DNA of 64,000 nt from JAAYAY01 sp964429355 (GCA_964429355.1 CAYSCH010000002.1:22742-86741); one strand, 5' to 3'; positions 1-9,521 are shown, numbered from the stretch's first letter. Numbers and translations: made by a program. Notes: generated by a model not told the origin, from the sequence alone.

Positions 1-190
1 CGCCGGTCCCAGTACCCTCAGGGCATCCGCCCTGGATCATGAAGTCGGCTATGACCCGGTGGAATGTCAGGCCGTCGTAAAAGCCTTGGCCGCACAGTTT
101 TTCGAAATTGGCCACCGTTTTTGGGGCCTTCTCGCTGAACAGCTCAATGCGAATGGTACCCTTCTTGGTCGTAAAAGTCGCAACTTTCAT
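1..190 (-). CDS. cyclophilin-type peptidyl-prolyl cis-trans isomerase (partial, 3' end off the window)
   Basis: This is the N-terminal 63 residues of a cyclophilin-type PPIase, an enzyme that isomerises X-Pro peptide bonds to help folding. The protein begins MKVATFTTKKGTIRIELFSE and contains the family hallmarks KTVANFEKLC and GLTFHRVIADFMIQGG, where FHR carries the catalytic Arg. No signal peptide precedes the domain, so a cytoplasmic single-domain form is likely. The ATG at 188-190 lies only 9 bases after the guaA stop codon, with an AAGGAA-like ribosome site in the gap, so the two genes are probably cotranscribed. The rest of the gene lies outside the window. Confidence 0.93.
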   Translation of the reverse strand, partial: MKVATFTTKKGTIRIELFSEKAPKTVANFEKLCGQGFYDGLTFHRVIADFMIQGGCPEGTGTG

Positions 191-199
191 GATTCTTCC

Positions 200-1747
200 T
201 TATTCCCACTCGATCGTGGCGGGCGGCTTGGAGCTGATGTCGTAAACCACGCGGTTTACGCCGGAGACTTCGTTGATGATACGGGTCGAAATCTTCGCAA
301 GCAAATCGTAGGGCAAGTAGCTCCAGTCGGCGGTCATGAAATCCTCGGTTTCGATGCACCGCAGAGCGACCACGTCCTCGTAGGTCCTGGCGTCTCCCAT
401 GACGCCCACACTCTGGATCGGGAGCAGCACAACGAACGCCTGCGACGTCTTGCGATAGAGGCCGGCTCGCTTGATCTCCTCGATCATGATCGCATCGGCA
501 TCGCGGAGTGTATCCAGGCGTTCTTTGCACACTTCACCGAGGCAGCGAACCGCCAGCCCGGGACCCGGGAAGGGGTGCCGCCAGACGATTTCGCTGGGCA
601 GGCCAAGTTCCGCGCCCAACGTTCGAACCTCGTCTTTGAACAGATGGCGGAGCGGCTCGATCAGCTTGAAACTCAGATCCGCGGGCAGTCCGCCCACATT
701 ATGGTGCAGTTTGATCGTCGCGGCAGGACCGTCCTGAAGGCCTCCGCTTTCGATCACATCCGGATAGAGCGTCCCTTGTGCCAGAAACTCGGCGCCTTCG
801 ATCCTGACCGCTTCGTCGGCGAAACACTCGATGAACTCGTGGCCGATTCTCCGGCGCTTCTCTTGGGGATCCTTGATGCCCGCCAAGGTCCTCAAGAACC
901 GTTCCTGAGCCTGAACCACATGGAGGTCCGTCTTGAAGTGGCCGGTGAATTCTTCGATCACCGATTTGGCCTCGCCCTTGCGCAGCAGGCCGTTGTCCAC
1001 CAGAATGCAGGAAAGCTGTTTGCCGATCGCACGGGAGAGGAGAGCTGCCACCACCGAGGAATCAACCCCCCCCGAAAGCCCGCAGATCACGCGCCGGTCA
1101 CCCACCCGATGCCGGATCTCCTCGATCGTCTGCTGGGCGAAATCCTCGAGTTTCCAGAGCCGGGAACAGCCGCAGATGGAGCCCACAAAATTGCCCAGAA
1201 TCTGCGAGCCCTCGGCGGTGTGTGTGACTTCCGGGTGGAACTGCAGACCGTAGATGGGTGCGTTGCGATACTGGACGGCAGCGAACGGGCAGGTGTCGGT
1301 CTCCGCCAGAGCCTCGAAATTCTCCGAAATCGCCGTGACCTGGTCGCCGTGGCTCATCCACACCTCGGTAACCGCAGAAACGCCTTCGAGCAACGTGTTT
1401 CCGGCTCTTACGCGGCAATGGGCACGACCGTACTCCCGGCGAGTGGCACTGCGGATCTCACCACCGAGGGCTTGGCAGGCCAGTTGCATGCCGTAGCAGA
1501 TTCCCAGCACCGGAATCCCCAGTCTGAAGATGCCCGGATCGCACATCGGGGCCCCCGCGGCATACACGCTCGACGGCCCACCTGAGAGAATCAGGCCCTT
1601 CGGCGCCAATTCGGCAATCCGATCGGCCGTTATGTCGTGGCGAACAATCTCGCAGTAGACCTTCTGCTCGCGGACGCGGCGGGCGATGAGCTGAGCGTAC
1701 TGGGAGCCAAAATCCAGTACGAGGATCTTTTCGTCGGCAATACGCAT
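200..1747 (-). CDS. guaA: GMP synthase (glutamine-hydrolysing)
   Basis: GuaA makes GMP from XMP, ATP and glutamine, the last step of guanine nucleotide synthesis. The 515-residue length is normal. The N-terminal class I glutamine amidotransferase shows the nucleophile loop LGICYGMQL and the His/Glu pair in LQFHPEVTH. The ATP pyrophosphatase domain has the P-loop GLSGGVDSSV. The C-terminal dimerisation domain has FPGPGLAVR and ends in the conserved DISSKPPATIEWE. The ATG at 1745-1747 (MRIADEKILVLDFG) was chosen because it begins right at the first beta strand of the amidotransferase; an in-frame ATG 17 codons upstream adds non-conserved residues. The cyclophilin gene follows by 9 bases. Confidence 0.97.
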   Translation of the reverse strand: MRIADEKILVLDFGSQYAQLIARRVREQKVYCEIVRHDITADRIAELAPKGLILSGGPSSVYAAGAPMCDPGIFRLGIPVLGICYGMQLACQALGGEIRSATRREYGRAHCRVRAGNTLLEGVSAVTEVWMSHGDQVTAISENFEALAETDTCPFAAVQYRNAPIYGLQFHPEVTHTAEGSQILGNFVGSICGCSRLWKLEDFAQQTIEEIRHRVGDRRVICGLSGGVDSSVVAALLSRAIGKQLSCILVDNGLLRKGEAKSVIEEFTGHFKTDLHVVQAQERFLRTLAGIKDPQEKRRRIGHEFIECFADEAVRIEGAEFLAQGTLYPDVIESGGLQDGPAATIKLHHNVGGLPADLSFKLIEPLRHLFKDEVRTLGAELGLPSEIVWRHPFPGPGLAVRCLGEVCKERLDTLRDADAIMIEEIKRAGLYRKTSQAFVVLLPIQSVGVMGDARTYEDVVALRCIETEDFMTADWSYLPYDLLAKISTRIINEVSGVNRVVYDISSKPPATIEWE

Positions 1748-2315
1748 TCCGGGCCCCAAACTCCTGACGGTTCGCCTGACGAGGCCCTGTCTCGCCATGA
1801 GACAAAGCGTATCCGGCGTCCTAACGGGACACATCGCCCGACGAGGCTGCCCCAGGTGAAAACGGGTCATTATAGATTGCCTTCGCCCGACCGCCAAGCG
1901 GCCCTGAAATAGGCCGGTTTCTATTGAGCTGAGACTCTCGCAAGAAACAGCCAGGGCGACCGGCGGGAGCCTGTTTTCCCCCGTGCTGGCGTTCCGCCCG
2001 AACGCATTTGTCCGTACAGGCACCAATAAACCTCCCACCTCCTGCAAGGCGAGGCTCGCCGGTTGCCTCACTGAAAGAAAGCCGGCTTCGGAAGAATGCA
2101 GCTTCGCCAACCGCACCGCGATACCACAGCCCCCCCCTTCTCGTCGCTTCCCCAAGGCCACCCTGACCCATCCGGGATCATTGGCGCAAACTCTTTTTCA
2201 CATTCGGCTTGCGACGGAAGCAATTGTGGAGCACCGACGCTCTGATTATAGTGAAAGTTGCCTCTCAGGAGGGCTTCGACGCCCCAGCCCCCGCGGAACG
2301 AAACGGAACAGATCG
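1748..2315. other. intergenic region between divergent guaA and surE
   Basis: This 568-base stretch separates two divergent genes and must hold both promoters. Open frames run through it as upstream extensions of guaA and surE, but their translations show no conserved start or domain. I see no RNA gene or strong hairpin here. Confidence 0.5.
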
Positions 2316-3140
2316 GTGATCATCCTGCTGACCAACGACGACGGGATCTACGCCCCCGGATTGGCGGCCCTCCAACGCCAGCTGTCGCTCCTGGGCGATG
2401 TCTACGTCGTGGCCCCCGCGACCGAGCAGAGCGGTGTTGGGCACTCGATCACCTATCTGACCCCGTTGATCGTCAAGGAGGTCTATATCGACGAGTCCCA
2501 GTGGGGTTGGGCCGTCGAGGGAAGTCCCGCCGATTGCGTCAAGATCGCCATTTCGGAGCTTTGTCCCGCTCGCCCTGAACTGGTTGTCAGTGGTATCAAC
2601 GGAGGGCTCAACGCGGGGATCAACGTGCTCTACTCCGGCACAGTTGCCGCCGCGATCGAAGGTGCTTTCTACGGCATCACGAGCGTGGCCGTCTCCCTCG
2701 AATACCACGAGCACGCCCAGTTCGACAAGGCCGCCCAAATCGCCCGCTCGCTCATCAAGCAGATCCTGGAAAACAAAGGGCCAGAGCCTCAACTGTTCAA
2801 TATGAACATCCCCACCGCCGCCCTCGAGGGCAAGCCTGAGATACGAATCGTGCCGATGGACGTCACCCTTTGCGGCGAAGACTACGAAAAACGTACCGAT
2901 CCGTTCGGACGGCTTTATTACTGGGCAACCGCCTATCCGCCCCCCGCACTGAAAGGCATCGACTCCGACCTGGCCTCGCTCAAACAGGGCCATGTCACGC
3001 TGACACCCTTGGACTATAACATGACGAAGTTGCCTGTGCTTCAGCAGATGCAGTCGTGGTCGCTTCAGGCCGACACGTCGGATGACGAGTTGATTGCCGC
3101 TGTCCGGGGCCCGGTATTTCGAACCCGACCGAAACGTTGA
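2316..3140 (+). CDS. surE: 5'/3'-nucleotidase SurE
   Basis: SurE is a metal-dependent nucleoside monophosphate phosphatase linked to stationary-phase survival. The start of the domain is unmistakable: IILLTNDDGIYAPGL, with the two metal-binding Asp of NDDG, followed by SGVGHSIT and by SGINGGLNAG, which carries the metal-ligand Asn. The protein is 274 residues, the usual size. The reading frame is open far upstream, but the conserved fold starts immediately after the GTG at 2316, so that codon is taken as the start. A lipoprotein gene begins 33 bases after its stop and is probably in the same transcript. Confidence 0.93.
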   Translation: MIILLTNDDGIYAPGLAALQRQLSLLGDVYVVAPATEQSGVGHSITYLTPLIVKEVYIDESQWGWAVEGSPADCVKIAISELCPARPELVVSGINGGLNAGINVLYSGTVAAAIEGAFYGITSVAVSLEYHEHAQFDKAAQIARSLIKQILENKGPEPQLFNMNIPTAALEGKPEIRIVPMDVTLCGEDYEKRTDPFGRLYYWATAYPPPALKGIDSDLASLKQGHVTLTPLDYNMTKLPVLQQMQSWSLQADTSDDELIAAVRGPVFRTRPKR

Positions 3141-3172
3141 GGCAAACCGTCCGGAAAATCAGGAGGATAACC

Positions 3173-3664
3173 ATGCGAGCGCTCGTTTCTGTTGCGATCC
3201 TGGTCGTTTTGGGCATGACAGGTTGTTCGGGCGAAGACCCCTTCGACACCGGTCCTACCCGATCCGCCGCACCCGAAGCTCTCGGAGTCACGACCGACAC
3301 CGTCGAGTCGGCCGGTGCCCCCGTCGCCAGGCAGGAAGCGTCCAAGCCCGAGACAAATCGTGTCAAGGCCACACCCGGCGTCACGGGGCGGGGCAATTAC
3401 GGATCCGGTTTTGGCGGCGGCTTGGGAACAACGTCCCTGTCGACCTATGTCCGTGTGCAGGAGAAGGCCCCGCTTCTCCAGGTCGAAGAGGCCTTGAACC
3501 TCTACAAGGCCTCCAATGGCGAACTTCCCAAGTCCCACGAAGAGTTTATGGAGAAGATCATCAAGGCCAACCAGATCAATCTCCCTGAGCTTCAAGAGGG
3601 AGACAAGTACATCTATGACCCGCAACTAGGCCAGCTCATGGTCGATAAACAGGTGCCGAAATAG
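3173..3664 (+). CDS. conserved lipoprotein of unknown function
   Basis: This is a 163-residue exported protein. The ATG at 3173 is preceded by an excellent ribosome site, AGGAGG at 3161-3166. The N-terminus is a lipoprotein signal (MRALVSVAILVVLGMTGC) with the lipobox LGMTGC, so the mature protein should be acylated. A low-complexity Ser/Thr/Pro and Gly-rich stretch is followed by a compact C-terminal region (about residues 95-163) rich in charged residues, with PLLQVEEALNLYKASNGELP and EGDKYIYDPQLGQLMVDK. That C-terminal part recalls the short pilin-like or secretion-type domains found in planctomycete exported proteins, but I cannot name its family. It sits directly downstream of surE. Confidence 0.8.
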   Translation: MRALVSVAILVVLGMTGCSGEDPFDTGPTRSAAPEALGVTTDTVESAGAPVARQEASKPETNRVKATPGVTGRGNYGSGFGGGLGTTSLSTYVRVQEKAPLLQVEEALNLYKASNGELPKSHEEFMEKIIKANQINLPELQEGDKYIYDPQLGQLMVDKQVPK

Positions 3665-3833
3665 GCGCACCCACGGATGAATAACGGGCCAACGGGAACT
3701 GAGAAAGCGATCGCCGCGCAAAGCGGCGTGAAGGAGCGGACTGGAAAGGAGCGAGACGAACGAGCGTTTGAGGACGCACGCCGGACTGCTATTGCCTCCG
3801 CGGCGTCCTCGCCACCGACCAGGTTTTTCTTCC

Positions 3834-4436
3834 ATGAGACAGCATCTTTTCCCGGTGGTCATGTTATCGGTCCTGGCCAGCAGCGCCTGGGCCGGTGGCA
3901 GTTGGATCTTTCAGCCATCCACCTATAGTCACGATTCCCGGTCTGGCGCGAGAGTCGCACAGTATGCCGCCGCGCCCCCCGTCTATGGACCGTCCGACCC
4001 AACGTACGAACAGAGTGCCTACATCCACAAGCGAACGTCGCTCTGGGGTGCCGACGGCAGCGTCGAACGGCGCCACTATGTGGAGACTTGGGGTAAAGGC
4101 GAGGCGATTCGCCCTTATGGCGAGTGGGAATATCCGTTCCGCGCCGGCGCCACTCCTTATGGCCCTTGGGGTAATCCAAACGGGCCCTGGACGACCCCCT
4201 TCGGTTCTTGGGTCAATCCCTATGGCCTGGGCAAGCTTCCCACGCCTCCGTGGTATCCCTGGTATCCCCACGCGGCGTATCCAGATGCCCCTTATCCGAC
4301 GCCGTATCCCGGTGTTGCCCATCCGCCGCCCCATGATGGCGCCCACGCGGTAGGACCTTACGAAGAACACGCCGAAGGTAGCCCTCCCTCCACATCCGAG
4401 CACGGAGATCAAGGAGGCCTGCCCGGCCGACCGTAG
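3834..4436 (+). CDS. exported Pro/Trp/Tyr/Gly-rich protein
   Basis: This 200-residue protein begins with a clean signal peptide (MRQHLFPVVMLSVLASSAWA). The mature part is dominated by Pro, Trp, Tyr and Gly in short irregular repeats such as PYGPWGNPNGPW and PFGSWVNPYG, then WYPWYPHAAYPDAPYPTPYP. Such composition suggests an unstructured or cell-envelope-associated protein rather than an enzyme. The ATG at 3834 was chosen because it starts the signal peptide; the open frame upstream is not hydrophobic. It lies 170 bases after the surE-linked lipoprotein gene and is convergent with purC. No family was recognised. Confidence 0.7.
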   Translation: MRQHLFPVVMLSVLASSAWAGGSWIFQPSTYSHDSRSGARVAQYAAAPPVYGPSDPTYEQSAYIHKRTSLWGADGSVERRHYVETWGKGEAIRPYGEWEYPFRAGATPYGPWGNPNGPWTTPFGSWVNPYGLGKLPTPPWYPWYPHAAYPDAPYPTPYPGVAHPPPHDGAHAVGPYEEHAEGSPPSTSEHGDQGGLPGRP

Positions 4437-4534
4437 CTGAAGCCGCCAAGCCTTGGCCCTTCGACGCAACCTACCCGAAGCCGCCAGGCCTTACGTGATT
4501 CCAGGCATCGCCTGCCTGAAGGCTGCTCGCGGGG

Positions 4535-5425
4535 CTACCAGCCGAATTTCCGGCCCGTCAGACGCTCGTAGGCCTCGACGTACTTCTCCCGAGTCTTGGT
4601 AATCACATCCTCGGGCAACGGCGGAGGTGGACTGTTTCTGTCCCAATCGGTGCTCAAGAGCCAATCGCGGACGAACTGCTTGTCAAAGGAGGGCTGGCCC
4701 TTGCCCGGTTCATACCGGTCGGCCGGCCAGAAGCGGGAACTGTCCGGCGTGAGAACCTCGTCGATGAGGAGGATCTGGCCGTCGGCGTTGCGGCCGAACT
4801 CGAATTTCGTGTCGGCAATGATGATCCCGCGCCCTCGGGCGTACTCGCGACCTCGGCGAAAAATGTCGAGGCTCCGTTCCCGCAATTCCTCCGCCGTTTC
4901 CCGCCCCACAATGTCGACCATCCGCTCGAAGGAGATATTCTCATCGTGCCCCTCAGCCTCTTTGGTCGCCGGCGTGAAGATCGGCTCTTCCAGCTCCGCG
5001 CTCTCCACCAGGCCCTCCGGCAGACGGATCCCACAGACGGTGCCGCTCTGCTGATATTCTTTCCAGCCTGATCCGACCAGGTAACCCCGCACAACGCACT
5101 CGATCGACACGACCTCGGTCTTGTGCACCAGACTTGTGCGACCTGCGAGGGAGTCGAGGTCGGTCCCCTCGGGGAGGTCCATTTCGGCCACATCCGTCGA
5201 AATCAGGTGGTGCGGCACGTCGAGTCGGTTGAACCAGAACGTGGCCACCTGCGTCAGTACCCGTCCCTTGTCGGGAATGCCAGACGGCAGAACCCAGTCA
5301 AAGGCGCTGATCCGATCGGTGCTCACCAGGAGAATCCGGTCGCCAAGATCGTAAACATCCCGAACCTTTCCGCGGCGGACGGACAAATTGGGAATCGACG
5401 TTTTCAGGACAACGGAGGTACTCAT
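4535..5425 (-). CDS. purC: phosphoribosylaminoimidazole-succinocarboxamide synthase (SAICAR synthetase)
   Basis: PurC joins CAIR and aspartate with ATP to form SAICAR in purine synthesis. The 296-residue protein shows the family signatures GKVRDVYDLGDRILLVSTDR and ISAFDWVL near the N-terminus, the VVRGYLVGSGWKEY segment, IIADTKFEFG and the metal/substrate loop DEVLTPDSSRFWPAD. The length and C-terminal region match the longer, eukaryote-like PurC group common in many bacteria. The ATG at 5423-5425 (MSTSVVLKTSIP) is preferred; a TTG 12 codons upstream is a possible alternative. With guaA it gives two purine genes in the window, but they are not adjacent. Confidence 0.96.
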   Translation of the reverse strand: MSTSVVLKTSIPNLSVRRGKVRDVYDLGDRILLVSTDRISAFDWVLPSGIPDKGRVLTQVATFWFNRLDVPHHLISTDVAEMDLPEGTDLDSLAGRTSLVHKTEVVSIECVVRGYLVGSGWKEYQQSGTVCGIRLPEGLVESAELEEPIFTPATKEAEGHDENISFERMVDIVGRETAEELRERSLDIFRRGREYARGRGIIIADTKFEFGRNADGQILLIDEVLTPDSSRFWPADRYEPGKGQPSFDKQFVRDWLLSTDWDRNSPPPPLPEDVITKTREKYVEAYERLTGRKFGW

Positions 5426-5914
5426 CGTGTCGGCTGTTACCTTCTGAGAGGCCGGCGTCAAACCAGGACTGCCTCCAGCATGCTGTGCGCCAAGCCCGTT
5501 GGCACACGATACAGGGGCCTATCTCCGTTTTCGGACGACCGGTGAATGAGGCGGTAAGGGCGACTTTCCCGGGCGGGGTGCCCTCAATTCGATTGTGGGC
5601 AATATATCAATCGGGATACACTCTGGCCAGCGGCGCTGCGCGAAGCAAAACCTGTCCGGCGAGTCGGGCCGGTAATCCGGGCCTCCAATCCAGTCGTCTC
5701 GGCGGGGGAGGGAACCCTCGTTTTCGGCGTTTTCTCCGGTGCTGCAGCGTCCCCATCGGGTGGGCTTTCGCTTGAAGCGAAGCCCGCGCTGGAGTAGACT
5801 CTCATTGGCGAATAGGTCGTCCAAACCCCCCCTTCCTTGCGATGGACGTACTTGTCTCCAGTTCATCGTTTTCCTGGTCTTGCGGTTCTTCCGGATATTG
5901 AGGACGGTCACACG
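5426..5914. other. intergenic region between divergent purC and the GH10-like gene
   Basis: This 489-base stretch holds no convincing gene. It contains a small hairpin near 5761-5780 (GGCTTTCGCT / AGCGAAGCC) without a T-run. It should contain the promoters of both divergent genes; none is clear enough to mark. Confidence 0.45.
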
Positions 5915-7390
5915 ATGGGTTTGATGCGTTTCGTGTCTCCGTCTGGCGCCCTCCCGAAGGAATTGGTCGAACAAGCCTATCTGGCAGGATACGATCGTAT
6001 TCCCTGGCGCGTGCGAGTCGAACTTGTCGGCAATGAAGCCCTCATCCAACGCGAGAGCTGCGATTCCGGCAACCTTTACATCCCCTGGAACGTCAACGGC
6101 CATGGCCAAGTGACCCTGGCAACGGCCAGCCTCATGGATCGCCCAGAGGCCTATCTTCTCCCGGTTGAACTGGCCCGCGGAAAGCTCTCCCAATTGCGCA
6201 ATCAAACCGCCGAATGGGAGCTGATTGGCGTCGAAATACCCGATCGGGCACGGCAACTGACAGCCCAGGCCATGGAACGCTTCGGCCACGCCACCTGCCG
6301 CCAGTCGGCTGGGCCCGAGGTGGCTCAAGCGGCCGCCGACACCCTCAAGCTGACCTTGGACGCCGGCCACCTCTTGGCGGAAGCCTATTCGTCGCAAGTG
6401 TTGGGTGCCCTCCGCGAGGAACACCCGAGGGGTTTGCCTGCGTTTCTGGGGGCCAGCCTGGGGACGACCCTCCTCGATGAGAATACGTCCGGCAAGTTTC
6501 TCGAATCGTTCAACGCCGCCTGTGTGCCCTTCGTTTGGCGCGAGATCGAGGCTGCCCAGGGAAGCTTCTATTGGGACATCGCCGATCGGCAAATCGAGTG
6601 GTGCCGCCGCCACGGGCTGAAGATCTGCGCCGGGCCGCTGCTGGTCTTCGATCCCTGGCAGTTGCCGGAGTGGATCTCCGATTTTGACGGCGATTTCGAT
6701 GGCGTGGTCGCCTGTCTGACAGACTACATCCGCGCCGTTGTCGCCCGATATCAGCAAAAGGTTGACGTCTGGGTCTGCGCGGCACGCATGAATACGTCCG
6801 AAGGCCTTTCCCTCTCGGAACACGAACGAATCCGATTGACCGCGAGGGCCGTCGAAGTGACGCAGACCATGGCTCCCGATGCGGAACGGGTTGTGTCCTA
6901 CGATCAGCCCTGGGGAGAGTATATGAGCCGTGGCACGGCCGATTTTTCCCCACTCCACTTCGCCGATGCACTCGTCCGAGCCCGGCTCGGGCTGACCGCC
7001 CTGGCCATCGAAATAAACGTCGGCTATCGTCCGGACGGAACCCCCCTTCGCGACCCCCTCGATACGAGCCGGCACCTCGATTACTGGAGTATGCTCGGCG
7101 TCCCGCTCTACGTCACCTTGACCGTCCCGAGCAGTGCCGAAAAGGACCCGTTGGCTCGCCGTCAAGCCTCGGTCCAAATCGCCGATTGCCAGCCTTCGTA
7201 CCAGGCGGATTGGGTGAACCGCTATGTTCCGCTGTTCCTCGCCAAGCCCTATGTTCGGGGAGTGCTCTGGAACCAGCTCCGGGACTCCGAGCCCCACGAT
7301 TTCGCCCACGGCGGCTTGTTTGATTCACGCCGAAGCCCAAAACCGGCTCTGCAGCGATTGGCCGAAATCAGCAACGCCTATCTGCGTTAG
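5915..7390 (+). CDS. GH10 xylanase-like protein with altered catalytic residues
   Basis: The 491-residue protein has an N-terminal beta-rich domain (about residues 1-150) and a C-terminal barrel (about 165-490) resembling glycoside hydrolase family 10: FNAACVPFVWREIEAAQGSF matches the family's FN.. W..iE...G.f segment, followed by IEWCRRHGLKICAGPLLVF and ending GVLWNQLRDSEPHDFAHGG. In GH10 enzymes the acid/base Glu lies in a D-V-N-E motif; here the equivalent is VDVWVCAARMN (near residue 286), with no Glu. The region of the nucleophile (ITELD in true xylanases) reads LAIEINVG (near residue 362), so a Glu may remain. The protein is therefore probably not an ordinary xylanase. There is no signal peptide. 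The start at 5915 is supported by GAGG upstream. Confidence 0.72.
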   Translation: MGLMRFVSPSGALPKELVEQAYLAGYDRIPWRVRVELVGNEALIQRESCDSGNLYIPWNVNGHGQVTLATASLMDRPEAYLLPVELARGKLSQLRNQTAEWELIGVEIPDRARQLTAQAMERFGHATCRQSAGPEVAQAAADTLKLTLDAGHLLAEAYSSQVLGALREEHPRGLPAFLGASLGTTLLDENTSGKFLESFNAACVPFVWREIEAAQGSFYWDIADRQIEWCRRHGLKICAGPLLVFDPWQLPEWISDFDGDFDGVVACLTDYIRAVVARYQQKVDVWVCAARMNTSEGLSLSEHERIRLTARAVEVTQTMAPDAERVVSYDQPWGEYMSRGTADFSPLHFADALVRARLGLTALAIEINVGYRPDGTPLRDPLDTSRHLDYWSMLGVPLYVTLTVPSSAEKDPLARRQASVQIADCQPSYQADWVNRYVPLFLAKPYVRGVLWNQLRDSEPHDFAHGGLFDSRRSPKPALQRLAEISNAYLR

Positions 7391-7568
7391 CGATTCTGCG
7401 AGACTACCTTGCTTGATTCCCGGAAGGGTAGTCGCCATGAAGATATCTGCGTGGGCTTGCCCCGCGCTCGGGTTGCTTCCGTGTTTTGCCTACGAACTCT
7501 GTCAGTCCTGGCCCATCGAGTTCCTGATCGCCTTGCCGCAATTCCCTCTGGCAATCACGCAAGGCCAT

Positions 7569-9257
7569 TCAGGCGTTCCGGCCGAAAATCGTGACGCACA
7601 TGTCGTCCGTCTGGGTCTGCGAGCCCGAAAACCGGCGAACCGTATCAATCACATGCCGGCCCAGCTCGTCCACATTCTTGAACGGCTTTGCGTTCATCTC
7701 GGTGAGCAGGCGAGGGATGCCAAAGAACTCGTCACGGATGTTCTGGGAGTCGGGGATCCCGTCCGTGTAGGCCATGAGCGAATCGCCGATCGCCATGTTG
7801 ATCGTCAGGGGCTCATAATCCATGCCGTCGGCCACGCCGATCGGTAACCCGCTGAGTTCCTGGCCCACCTCTTCGATCGTTCCATCGGCATGGCGGAGCA
7901 GGGGCGCCATGTGCCCCGCGTTGACAATGCAGACCTCGTGCGAGCGGGGCTGCAGGACCATCAGGGCAACGGTCACAAACCGGTCTTCCCAACGGGGATC
8001 GCAGAAGATGCCGTTCATGCGGGCGATCGCCGCTTCGGGAGTGGGTTCGCGGACCAGGCACGCCTGAAATTCGGACGCCAATTTGGCAACGATCAGGGAA
8101 GCCGCGATGCCTTTGCCCGAAACATCGGCCAGAACAATCGCGATCCGGCCGTCAGGCAGGGCTATGTAGTCGTAGAAGTCGCCGCCGATCGTGCGAGCCG
8201 GAAAGTAGTAGTTGAAGAACTCGTAGCCCTCCACCTCCGGGGCCCTGTCGGGCAGAAAACTCCGTTGGATCTTCGAGGCCAGGGCCAGATCCTGCTTGAT
8301 CGCCGCTTCACGGACGGCCACCTCGTGGAGTTGGGCAATCTCGACCGCCACCGCCGCCTGGATCGCCACCGCCGCCAACAATTCGAGGTCGTCCTGGCTG
8401 AAACGGTTCAGGATGTTGCTCGTATCCACCTGCATGGCCCCAAGGACCTCTCCCGAGCTGCTCAAGAGCGGCACGGCCATCATCGAGTGGATCTGGAAAT
8501 CGACGATGCTCTGCCCCTGAAAATCCTTGGCCGCATCATCCGAGATCAGCGCCTCTTTGTCCTTGGTCACCTTGTTGAGAATCGTCCGGCTGATCCGGAT
8601 CTGGTCCTCATCGTCTTCGCGGCGGTGCTTGGTGGCGCGGGGGATGAACTTGCTCGAATCTCGGTCCTTGAGCACGATGAAGCCACGATCGGCATGGACG
8701 AAAATCGTGAACAAACCGTCGAGAATCTTCCGCAAAACCTCGTCGATTTCGACCGAAGCGCCGATGGCCTGGAGGATATCCAGGATCGCTTTGAGCTTCG
8801 TCTCAGCATTGACTGTGAGCTGGAGGCCTGTCCGGCCACTGGAGAAGTCGATCTTCGAGGTGATGGTTGAACGGTTGCTGAAGTCCTTTTCGTCGTCGAC
8901 CATCAAAGTGGCCAGACCTGCCGCTTTGCCGTCGAAATGGTCGGCGTTCTCGATCGTCACCTCGGGGGTACCGTGGTTGAAGACGAAAACCTGGTCGCAG
9001 ATGCGGATCTGGTCGCGTTCGTTGAGCTTTCTGCGGCCTTCAAGCTGCTCGCCGTTCAGAAATGTCCCGTTCCGGCTCTTGAGATCCTCAAGAAAGAAGT
9101 TGTCGTCCAACTTGATGACACGGGCGTGCTCGCGACTGACCGCCTGCACTTCCAAGACAATGTCGCAGTTCGGATGACGCCCCAGGGTCATGGAATCCCG
9201 CTCAAGGCTGTAGATCTTTCCCTGGTTGGAGCCCTGGATTACTCGTAAGACGGCCAT
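7569..9257 (-). CDS. FHA-GAF-SpoIIE-type PP2C serine phosphatase
   Basis: This 562-residue cytoplasmic protein joins three signalling domains. Residues about 24-95 form an FHA domain that binds phosphothreonine (TLGRHPNCDIVL, VSREHARV, LKSRNGTFLNG). Residues about 145-315 form a GAF sensor (FVHADRGFIVLKDRD, MAVPLLSSSGEVLGAMQVDT). Residues about 335-560 are an RsbU/SpoIIE-like PP2C phosphatase with the metal-binding motifs GGDFYDYIALPDGR, LADVSGKGIAASL, MAYTDGIPDSQN and the terminal TDDMCVTIF. Such proteins usually dephosphorylate an anti-anti-sigma factor, but none is encoded nearby. With many Ser/Thr kinases in the genome the FHA domain offers a link to kinase signalling. The gene is monocistronic here. 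Confidence 0.95.
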   Translation of the reverse strand: MAVLRVIQGSNQGKIYSLERDSMTLGRHPNCDIVLEVQAVSREHARVIKLDDNFFLEDLKSRNGTFLNGEQLEGRRKLNERDQIRICDQVFVFNHGTPEVTIENADHFDGKAAGLATLMVDDEKDFSNRSTITSKIDFSSGRTGLQLTVNAETKLKAILDILQAIGASVEIDEVLRKILDGLFTIFVHADRGFIVLKDRDSSKFIPRATKHRREDDEDQIRISRTILNKVTKDKEALISDDAAKDFQGQSIVDFQIHSMMAVPLLSSSGEVLGAMQVDTSNILNRFSQDDLELLAAVAIQAAVAVEIAQLHEVAVREAAIKQDLALASKIQRSFLPDRAPEVEGYEFFNYYFPARTIGGDFYDYIALPDGRIAIVLADVSGKGIAASLIVAKLASEFQACLVREPTPEAAIARMNGIFCDPRWEDRFVTVALMVLQPRSHEVCIVNAGHMAPLLRHADGTIEEVGQELSGLPIGVADGMDYEPLTINMAIGDSLMAYTDGIPDSQNIRDEFFGIPRLLTEMNAKPFKNVDELGRHVIDTVRRFSGSQTQTDDMCVTIFGRNA

Positions 9258-9442
9258 TTTTTGAACTCGTCCCCACTCAAAAATGAATACACCGACACCG
9301 CATCCCCCACCACAGGGGCAAGGGGACCGTCACGATTTGGAATGAATGTATATTCTGAAGACGCCCGTGCGGAAAGAATGGTTCCGATTCTAGAGGTTTC
9401 CGACAGGCATAGTCAACCGTCCGCCCGTCCGCGCCAGTCCCC

Positions 9443-9471
9443 TTGACGCATTGCCGCACGGAACCTATACA
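9443..9471 (+). promoter_or_regulatory. sigma-70-type promoter of the tRNA-Gln gene
   Basis: A near-consensus -35 box TTGACG (9443-9448) and -10 box TATACA (9466-9471) are separated by exactly 17 bases. The -10 box lies about 50 bases before the tRNA, as expected for a short 5' leader. Confidence 0.7.
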
Positions 9472-9521
9472 CATAGATGGAGTTGCTGATCATGTCCCTT
9501 GTGGGACGGATCTACAACCAT

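Noticed and set aside
59..1585. Long plus-strand open frame of 508 codons
   Set aside because: It is the antisense of guaA, whose translation is clearly conserved; high GC gives long antisense frames.
5519..7309. Minus-strand open frame of 596 codons
   Set aside because: It lies opposite the GH10-like gene, has no domain and a composition typical of antisense translation.
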